From assembly GCA_035623275.1 (NCBI GenBank), contig DASPTT010000023.1, positions 1 through 24,060 of the forward strand: 24,060 bases of DNA. Direction: 5' to 3'. This DNA is from DASPTT01 sp035623275 (GTDB taxonomy: Bacteria; Actinomycetota; Acidimicrobiia; Acidimicrobiales; UBA8190). The stretch's first letter is position 1. Each line of letters starts with the position of its first letter. Of this stretch, positions 18,625-24,060 are shown in pieces. A model generated the notes under the pieces. The model did not search any database, was not told where the DNA came from, and was given only the letters and a program-made list of their open reading frames with translations. A program made the position numbers and the translations under genes.

Positions 18625-19793
18625 GCGTGACCTCGCCGGCGGGGTTCGCCGCCGCCGGTGTCGCGTGTGGGATCAAGGCCTCGGGTGCACCCGACTTGGC
18701 CCTCGTCGTCACCGACGACGGCGTCCCCGTGCCCGCGGCCGGCGTCTTCACGTCGAACCTGGCCACCGCGGCGCCGGTCCAGGTGAGCCGCCGGCACCTG
18801 GCGTCGAGCGCGGGCCGGGCCGCAGCGGTGGTGCTCTCGAGCGGCAACGCCAACGCGGCGACGGGCGCGCAGGGCCTGGCCGACGCCACCCGGATGTGCG
18901 CCCTGGTCGGCGAGGGCATCGGGGCGGCCACCGAGGAGGTCCTCGTGTGCCAGACGGGGCTGATCGGCATCCCGCTGCCCATGGCCTGCCTCGAGCGCGG
19001 CATCCCGAGCCTGGTGGCGGCACGTGCTGGCGGGACGGCGGCGGGTGCCGACGCGGCGACGGCGATCATGACGACCGACACCTTCGCCAAGCAGGTGACA
19101 GTGTCCGGTGGAGGGTTCCGGGTGGGCGCCATGGCCAAGGGCGCGGCCATGTTGGCGCCGAACATGGCGACCATGTTGGCCGTGCTCACCACCGACGCGC
19201 AGTGCGACCCGCGGGTGCTGCGCGACGCGCTGGCCGGCGCGGTGGCGTCGACCTTCAACCGCATGACGGTCGACGGCTGCACCTCGACCAACGACACGGT
19301 CCTGGTGCTGGCCAGCGGCCGCGCCGGCGTCTCACCCACGGCCCACGCGCTGGCCGGGGCGCTGGAGGAAGCCTGCGGGGCGCTGGCCGCCATGATGGCC
19401 GAGGACGCCGAAGGGGCCACCAAGGTGGCGCACGTCCTGGTGACCGGCGCCCGCGACGACCAGGAGGCCCACGTCGCAGCGCGCAAGGTGGCCGACTCGA
19501 ACCTCGTGAAGTGCTCGCTCAACGGGGCCGACCCGTACTGGGGGCGGGTCGTGAGCGAGCTCGGCAGCGCCGGGGTCGGCTTCGACCCCGACCGGGTCTC
19601 GGTGGCCTACGGGGGCGTGGTGGTGTGCCGCGACGGCGTCGCCGCCGCGCACGACGCCGACGCGGTGTCGGCCCACATGGCCGGCGCCGCCGTCGAGCTG
19701 GCGTGCGACCTCGGCCTGGGGCCGGGCAGGGCGGTGGTGCTCACCTGCGACCTCGGCCACGGCTACATCGACGAGAACCGGACCACCTCGTGA
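18621..19793 (+). CDS. argJ: Glutamate N-acetyltransferase / ornithine acetyltransferase
   Basis: A 390-residue Ntn-fold enzyme that transfers acetyl from N-acetylornithine to glutamate. Bifunctional forms also use acetyl-CoA, which would explain why no argA or argE is seen here. It self-cleaves before a threonine nucleophile. That site is visible at Ala183-Thr184 in KGAAMLAPNMATMLAVLTTD, with substrate-binding TTDTFAK and NRMTVDGCTSTNDTVLVLAS downstream and KCSLNGADPYWGRV near the end. The C-terminus (GHGYIDENRTTS) is encoded in the first unit of a 17-bp tandem repeat and differs from the usual family tail. The GTG at 18621 shares GTGA with the argC stop. Confidence 0.96.
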   Translation: MSVTSPAGFAAAGVACGIKASGAPDLALVVTDDGVPVPAAGVFTSNLATAAPVQVSRRHLASSAGRAAAVVLSSGNANAATGAQGLADATRMCALVGEGIGAATEEVLVCQTGLIGIPLPMACLERGIPSLVAARAGGTAAGADAATAIMTTDTFAKQVTVSGGGFRVGAMAKGAAMLAPNMATMLAVLTTDAQCDPRVLRDALAGAVASTFNRMTVDGCTSTNDTVLVLASGRAGVSPTAHALAGALEEACGALAAMMAEDAEGATKVAHVLVTGARDDQEAHVAARKVADSNLVKCSLNGADPYWGRVVSELGSAGVGFDPDRVSVAYGGVVVCRDGVAAAHDADAVSAHMAGAAVELACDLGLGPGRAVVLTCDLGHGYIDENRTTS

Positions 19794-19842
19794 ACTGGAC
19801 CTCCTCGTGAACCGGACCACCTCGTGAACCGGACCACCTCGT
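19775..19842 (+). repeat. 17-bp tandem repeat, four copies, across the argJ stop and argB start
   Basis: The unit GAACCGGACCACCTCGT is present at 19775-19791, 19792-19808 (two substitutions), 19809-19825 and 19826-19842, followed by a partial GAAGCGG. Each copy boundary creates a GTGA: the first holds the argJ TGA and the last supplies the argB GTG (19841). Since 17 is not a multiple of 3, successive GTGs lie in different frames. This looks like recent slippage expansion of an ancestral argJ/argB GTGA overlap. Confidence 0.9.
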
Positions 19843-20758
19843 GAAGCGGGGCGTCGGGTTCAGCCGCGGCGATCGTGCCGAGGTCCTGGTGGAAGCGCTC
19901 CCGTACATCCGGCGCTTCTGGGGGAAGGTCGTCGTGGTGAAGTACGGAGGCAACGCGCTGGTGGTGGAGGGCGGCGGTGGAGCCGACGGCGCGTTCGACG
20001 GCGAGCGCGAGGACGCGCTTGCCTCGTTCGCCGAGGACGTCGTCCTCATGCGCAGCGTGGGGATGTTGCCCGTGGTCGTCCACGGCGGCGGCCCACAGAT
20101 CGGCGAGCTCATGTCCCGGTTGGGCAAGGTGCCCGAATTCCGCGACGGCCGCCGGGTCACCGACGCGGAGACCCTGGACATCGCCCGCATGGTCCTCGTG
20201 GGGAAGGTCAACCGCGAGATCGTCTCGGCCATCAACGTGCACGGCGCGCTGGCGGTGGGCCTGTCGGGGGAGGACGCCAAGCTCATCACGGCGGTGGCGC
20301 GCTCGGAGGAGCTCGGCTTCGTGGGCGACGTGTCGGTGGTAGCACCCGACATCCTCGAGCGCCTGCTGGCACAAGGGCTGATCCCGGTCGTCGCCACCAT
20401 CGGGACCGACGAGGCCGGGCAGGCGTACAACATCAACGCTGACACGGTGGCCGGGGCGCTGGCCGGGGCGCTCGGGGCGGAGAAACTCATCTTCCTCACC
20501 GACGTCGCCGGGCTGCGTGCCGACCCCGAAGATCCGGACAGCCTGCTGCAGACGGTGAGCGCCGAGGAGCTCGACGCCATGGTCGCCTCCGGCGCTGCGG
20601 CGGGGGGCATGGTCCCCAAGGTCGAAGCCTGCGCGCGCGCCGTGCGCGCCGGCGTGGCCCGCGCCCACATCCTCGACGGCCGCGTCCCGCACTCGCTGCT
20701 GCTCGAGCTGTTCACCGACCAGGGCGTCGGCACCATGGTCACGGGGAGCGAGCCGTGA
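19841..20758 (+). CDS. argB: Acetylglutamate kinase
   Basis: A 305-residue amino-acid kinase that phosphorylates N-acetylglutamate, commonly the step inhibited by arginine. It has RAEVLVEALPYIRRFWGKVV, the ATP-binding KYGGNAL, VVHGGGPQIGELMSRLGK, the FRDGRRVTDAETLDIARMVL substrate loop, NINADTVAGALAGALGAEKL and AAGGMVPKVEACARAVRAGV. Between KYGGNAL and FAEDVVLM there is a Gly/Asp-rich insertion (VVEGGGGADGAFDGEREDAL), about 13 residues longer than in typical relatives such as the mycobacterial protein. The start is GTG at 19841; earlier GTGs in the 17-bp repeats are out of frame or hit a stop. No strong Shine-Dalgarno is seen. The stop shares GTGA with argD. Confidence 0.96.
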   Translation: MKRGVGFSRGDRAEVLVEALPYIRRFWGKVVVVKYGGNALVVEGGGGADGAFDGEREDALASFAEDVVLMRSVGMLPVVVHGGGPQIGELMSRLGKVPEFRDGRRVTDAETLDIARMVLVGKVNREIVSAINVHGALAVGLSGEDAKLITAVARSEELGFVGDVSVVAPDILERLLAQGLIPVVATIGTDEAGQAYNINADTVAGALAGALGAEKLIFLTDVAGLRADPEDPDSLLQTVSAEELDAMVASGAAAGGMVPKVEACARAVRAGVARAHILDGRVPHSLLLELFTDQGVGTMVTGSEP

Positions 20759-21945
20759 GCACGGTGCCAGGGGTCGACCGCAGTGCCCTGATGCACACCT
20801 ACGCCGATCCGCCGGTGACCTTCGTGCGTGGCGAAGGATCGCTGCTCTGGGACACCGAGGGACGCCGCTATCTCGACTTCCTCTCCGGCCTGGCGGTGAC
20901 GTCGCTTGGCCACGCGCACCCGGCGGTGGCCGACGCCCTCGACGAGCAGGCCCGCACCCTGCTGCACGTGTCGAACCTCTTCGGCAACGTGGTGGCGCCG
21001 GAGGTGGCCCGCACCATCGACCGGCTGATGGCAGGAGGCACGGGTCAGGCCGGCGGCCAGGTCTTCTTCGCCAACTCCGGTGCGGAGGCCAACGAGTGCG
21101 CGCTGAAGCTGGCGCGTCGCTGGGCCGGGCTCGGCCGCCACGTCGTGGTGAGCACGTGGGACGGCTTCCACGGGCGGACGCTGGCGACGCTGCACGCCAC
21201 CGGCCAGCCCGCCAAGCACGCGCCGTACGCGCCGCTGCCGGAGGGGTTCGAGCACGTCCCCTACGACGACCTGGACGCGCTGGCCGACGCCTGCGACCCG
21301 TCTCGTGTCGGCGCGGTGCTGATCGAGCCCATCCAGGGGGAGGCCGGGGTCATCGTCCCGTCGTCGGACTACCTCGGCGGCGTGCGGGAGCTGTGCAGCG
21401 AGCGCGGCGTGCTCCTCATGGTCGACGAGGTCCAGACCGGCCTCGGCCGCACGGGCCGCTGGTTCGGGTTCCACCACGCGGGCATCGAGCCGGACGTGGT
21501 GACCATGGCCAAGGCGCTGGGCAACGGCGTGCCCATCGGCGCGTGCTGGGCCCGGGCCGAGGTCGCCGCCGCCTTCGGCCCCGGCGACCACGCCAGCACG
21601 TTCGGCGGCCAGCCGCTGGCCGCCGCGGCGGCGCGCGCCACGCTGGCCACGATGGAGGAAGAGGACGTGTGCGGGCGCGCCGAGCGGGCCGGCGCCCGCT
21701 TGGCGGCGGGGCTGGCCGGGCTGGCCGGCGTCCGCTCCGTCCGGGGACTCGGGCTCCTGCTCTGCGCCGAGGTGGCGCCGGGGTCCGCGCCGGCCGTCGT
21801 GACGAGGGCGCTGGCCGGTGGCCTGGTGGTGAACGCGCCGCGCCCGGACTCGATCCGGCTGGCGCCGTCGCTGCTGGTGCACGACGAGGAGATCGACGAG
21901 GCGCTCGCGATCCTGGCGGACGCGCTGGCCGAGGCGGCGCCATGA
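20755..21945 (+). CDS. argD: Acetylornithine aminotransferase
   Basis: A 396-residue class III PLP aminotransferase making N-acetylornithine from the semialdehyde and glutamate. It has SLLWDTEGRRYLDFLSGLAV, NLFGNVVAPEVA, FFANSGAEANECALKLAR (phosphate binding), WDGFHGRTLATLHATGQ, VLIEPIQGEAGVIVP, MVDEVQTGLGRTG and the Schiff-base lysine K253 in TMAKALGNGVPIGA, then HASTFGGQPLA. Length is typical. The GTG at 20755 overlaps the argB stop; the end overlaps the argF ATG (ATGA). Some family members also act in lysine synthesis as DapC; the context here is arginine. Confidence 0.97.
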   Translation: MSTVPGVDRSALMHTYADPPVTFVRGEGSLLWDTEGRRYLDFLSGLAVTSLGHAHPAVADALDEQARTLLHVSNLFGNVVAPEVARTIDRLMAGGTGQAGGQVFFANSGAEANECALKLARRWAGLGRHVVVSTWDGFHGRTLATLHATGQPAKHAPYAPLPEGFEHVPYDDLDALADACDPSRVGAVLIEPIQGEAGVIVPSSDYLGGVRELCSERGVLLMVDEVQTGLGRTGRWFGFHHAGIEPDVVTMAKALGNGVPIGACWARAEVAAAFGPGDHASTFGGQPLAAAAARATLATMEEEDVCGRAERAGARLAAGLAGLAGVRSVRGLGLLLCAEVAPGSAPAVVTRALAGGLVVNAPRPDSIRLAPSLLVHDEEIDEALAILADALAEAAP

Positions 21946-22892
21946 CACGCCACTTCCTGGAGGTCGACGACCTGTCGTGCGCGGAGCTCGAGACCGTCCT
22001 GCACCTGGCGACCGCAGCACCGGCGGACCGCGCACCGGTGCTGGCGGGCAGGGGCGCGGCCCTCGTGTTCGAGAAGCCGTCGGCCCGGACCCGCAGCTCG
22101 ACGGAGCTGGCGGTGGTGGCCCTGGGCGGCCACCCCGTCTACATCCAGGGACCCGAGGTGGGCATCGACAGCCGCGAGAGCGCCGAGGACGTGGCCCGCA
22201 CCCTGGCGGGCTACCACGCCGTGATCTGCGCCCGAGTGATGGACCACGAGGTCCTGGTGCGGATGGCGGCGGCTCTCGATGCCTGCGCGGACGGACGCGG
22301 CGGGCACGCCGGCCCCGTGCCGGTGGTGAACCTGCTCTCGGACCGGGCCCACCCCTGCCAGGCCCTGGCCGACCTCCTCACCCTCCGGACGCACTTCGGG
22401 GAGCTCGCCGGCCGGACCCTCGCCTATGTCGGCGACGCCAACAACGTGTGGCGGTCCCTGGCGCTGGCCGCGGCCATGGTGGGGATGCGCACACGCATCG
22501 CCGCCCCCGAGGGCTACGGACCCGAGCCCGACGACCTGGCCCGCGTCGCCGATCTCGGCGGCGAGGTGGAGGTCACGACGGATCCGACCGTCGCCGCCAG
22601 CGGCGCGGATGTCCTCTACACCGACGTCTGGACGTCGATGGGCCAGGAGGACGAGCGCGCGGCGCGCCTGGAGGCCTTCGCCGGGTTCACGGTGGACGAG
22701 GCGCTGCTCGCACGGGCCGGCGCCGACGCGGTGGTGCTGCACTGCCTGCCCGCGCACCGGGGCGAGGAGATCTCGGGCGACGTGATCGACGGGCCGCGCA
22801 GCCTGGTGTGGGCTCAGGCGGCCCACCGTGAGGACGCGGTGCGGGGTCTTCTGGCCTGGGTGCTGGGCGCCGAATCGGGGGGCGCGTCGTGA
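21942..22892 (+). CDS. argF: Ornithine carbamoyltransferase
   Basis: A 316-residue enzyme that forms citrulline from ornithine and carbamoyl phosphate, working as a trimer in the cytoplasm. The carbamoyl-phosphate loop is SARTR at residues 47-51 (FEKPSARTRSSTE). Also present are HPCQ at 137-140 (DRAHPCQALADLLTL), YVGDANNVWRSLALAAAMVG, DVLYTDVWTSMGQEDE and the ornithine-site HCLPAHRGEEI (HCLP at 267-270). The ATG at 21942 overlaps the argD TGA; the stop shares GTGA with argR. Confidence 0.97.
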   Translation: MTRHFLEVDDLSCAELETVLHLATAAPADRAPVLAGRGAALVFEKPSARTRSSTELAVVALGGHPVYIQGPEVGIDSRESAEDVARTLAGYHAVICARVMDHEVLVRMAAALDACADGRGGHAGPVPVVNLLSDRAHPCQALADLLTLRTHFGELAGRTLAYVGDANNVWRSLALAAAMVGMRTRIAAPEGYGPEPDDLARVADLGGEVEVTTDPTVAASGADVLYTDVWTSMGQEDERAARLEAFAGFTVDEALLARAGADAVVLHCLPAHRGEEISGDVIDGPRSLVWAQAAHREDAVRGLLAWVLGAESGGAS

Positions 22893-23389
22893 GGCTCGGC
22901 AAGGTCCAGCGCCAGCACCGGATCGCCAAGATCCTCGAGACCCACGCGGTGGGCAGCCAAGCCGACCTGGTGGCGCTGCTGGCGGCGTCGGGGGTCGAGG
23001 CCACCCAGGCGACGGTGTCGCGCGACCTCGAGGAGCTGGGCGCCCTGAAGGTCCGGGTTCCCGGGGGCGACACCGTGTACGCGGTGGCGGAGCTGCCCTC
23101 GCAGCAGGTGGCCCCCGAGGACCACCTCCGACGCGTGCTCGGGGAATGGGTGGTGGAAGTGGCACACTCGGCGAACCTGGTGGTCCTGCGGACCCCGCCG
23201 GGCTCCGCCCACGTGGTGGGGTCCGCCTTGGACCGCAGCGGGTTCGTGGGTGTGCTCGGCACGGTCGCCGGGGACGACACGGTGCTCGTGGTCGCCGCCG
23301 AGGCGGTCGGGGGCGCGGACCTCGCCGCCCGGCTCGCCGAGGTGGCGGGCCTGGACCATGGGCCGACGGAGACGAACGGAGTGCAGTGA
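22889..23389 (+). CDS. argR: Arginine repressor
   Basis: A 166-residue ArgR/AhrC-family regulator; arginine binding stabilises the hexamer that binds ARG boxes. The N-terminal winged helix spans residues 5-68, with RQHRIAKILE, SQADLVALLAASGVEATQ and the recognition segment ATVSRDLEELGALKV. The C-terminal oligomerisation and arginine-binding domain spans about 75-155, with ANLVVLRTPPGSAHVVGSAL and GTVAGDDTVLVVAA (124-137; the aspartates are the arginine-contacting residues of the family). The GTG at 22889 overlaps the argF stop. Being inside the operon it represses, with an ARG box at argC, gives a simple negative autoregulatory loop. Its TGA overlaps the argG ATG (TGATG). Confidence 0.97.
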   Translation: MRLGKVQRQHRIAKILETHAVGSQADLVALLAASGVEATQATVSRDLEELGALKVRVPGGDTVYAVAELPSQQVAPEDHLRRVLGEWVVEVAHSANLVVLRTPPGSAHVVGSALDRSGFVGVLGTVAGDDTVLVVAAEAVGGADLAARLAEVAGLDHGPTETNGVQ

Positions 23390-24060
23390 TGGCGAAACGA
23401 GTGGTCCTGGCCTACAGCGGCGGGCTCGACACGTCCGTAGCGGTCCGCTGGCTGCAGGAGGAGGCGGGTGCCGAGGTCGTGGCAGTGGCCGTGGACGTCG
23501 GCCAGGGCGGCGACTTCGAGGTCATCCGCCGCCGTGCCCTGGCCGCGGGCGCGATCGAGTCGATCGTCGTCGACGCGCGCACCGAGATGGCCGAGGACTT
23601 CGTCGTGCCCGCCATCGCCGCCAACGCCCGCTACGAGGGGAAGTACCCGTTGGTCTCCGCGCTCAGTCGGCCGGTCATCGTGCGCCACCTGGTGGCGCAG
23701 GCGCGTCGCCACGGCGCCGACGCGGTGGCCCACGGCTGCACCGGCAAGGGGAACGACCAGGTTCGCTTCGACGTGGCGGTGCACGCGCTCGACCCCTCCC
23801 TCGAGGTGGTGGCGCCGATGCGGGTGGGGATGGGGCTCTCCCGAGAGCAGGAGATCGAGTACGCCCACGCTCGCGGGATCGAGATCCCGATCACCAAGGG
23901 CTCCCCCTACTCGATCGACACCAACATCTGGGGTCGCTCGATCGAGACGGGCGTGCTGGAAGATCCCTGGGTTGCGCCGCCCGCAGACGTCTACCAGTGG
24001 ACTTCCGATCCGGGCAAGGCGCCCGCGGTGCCCGCCGAGGCAACGATTCGCTTCGAGGAC
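23389..24060 (+). CDS. argG: Argininosuccinate synthase, N-terminal part (cut by window end)
   Basis: The first 224 codons of argG, still open at the window end. The enzyme joins citrulline and aspartate using ATP. The PP-loop is AYSGGLDTSVAVRWL (residues 8-22). It also has VAVDVGQGGDFEVIRRRAL, ARYEGKYPLVSALSRPVI, the ATP/citrulline region HGCTGKGNDQVRFDV, GIEIPITKGSPYSIDTNIWG and ETGVLEDPW. ATG 23389 overlaps the argR TGA. Full-length family proteins are about 400 residues, so roughly the C-terminal half lies beyond the window; argH would be expected next. Confidence 0.97.
   Translation, partial: MAKRVVLAYSGGLDTSVAVRWLQEEAGAEVVAVAVDVGQGGDFEVIRRRALAAGAIESIVVDARTEMAEDFVVPAIAANARYEGKYPLVSALSRPVIVRHLVAQARRHGADAVAHGCTGKGNDQVRFDVAVHALDPSLEVVAPMRVGMGLSREQEIEYAHARGIEIPITKGSPYSIDTNIWGRSIETGVLEDPWVAPPADVYQWTSDPGKAPAVPAEATIRFED

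Noticed and set aside
19775..19842. CRISPR-like or attachment-site repeat
   Set aside because: The units are directly adjacent with no spacers, only 17 bp long, and fit tandem slippage of a stop/start junction.
19741..22035. A 764-residue minus-strand open frame opposite argB and argD
   Set aside because: It is the antisense shadow of well-recognised arginine genes and shows no domain; its last part merely reads through the 17-bp repeats.

Overview
The window is very GC-rich, with short or overlapping gene junctions (many GTGA or ATGA overlaps), frequent GTG starts and a strong C/G third-position bias. This points to a high-GC actinobacterium (Actinomycetota). The conserved order infC-rpmI-rplT-rRNA methyltransferase-pheS-pheT followed by argCJBDFRG is the classical actinobacterial arrangement, as in Mycobacterium. 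I suspect an Acidimicrobiia-like lineage but cannot prove it from this sequence.

Region 1 (1-7462). The 3' end of hisG is followed by a small cold-shock-like gene and then, convergently, a DUF1844-type gene. The translation cluster comes next: infC (IF3), rpmI (bL35), rplT (bL20), a SpoU/TrmH rRNA 2'-O-methyltransferase, pheS and pheT. A small cupin gene overlaps the end of pheT. Two starts are non-canonical: infC appears to use ATC after a perfect AGGAGG, and the methyltransferase most likely uses CTG overlapping the rplT stop.

Region 2 (7463-17500) sits where argC directly or nearly follows pheT in many relatives, so it reads as an accessory block in a conserved junction. It holds a copper/cytochrome-oxidase assembly pair (SCO1 family and CtaG family), a 14-TM DHA2-type MFS exporter divergent from a TetR repressor, and a Fur/Zur-like regulator divergent from a four-gene metal ABC transporter (lipoprotein, ATPase, two permeases). 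Converging on that transporter is a three-gene minus-strand operon: an unrecognised acidic protein, a DUF2127-type membrane protein with an N-terminal Cys cluster, and a very histidine-rich protein with two 34-residue repeats. Metal handling (Zn or Mn, and Cu) is the theme.

Region 3 (17501-24060) is the arginine operon argC-argJ-argB-argD-argF-argR-argG, with argG running off the end. An ARG-box-like operator overlaps the -10 element of argC, so the ArgR encoded inside the operon probably represses it. A 17-bp tandem repeat (four copies) covers the argJ stop and argB start.

Several operon heads (transporter lipoprotein, zur-like gene, 17494 gene, argC) have a -10 hexamer only 6-10 nt before the start codon, which suggests leaderless mRNAs. 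The internal genes are joined by translational coupling. I see no rRNA, tRNA, CRISPR array, insertion sequence or origin, and no gene-free stretch above 300 bases. The largest gap is the 193-nt leader before infC.
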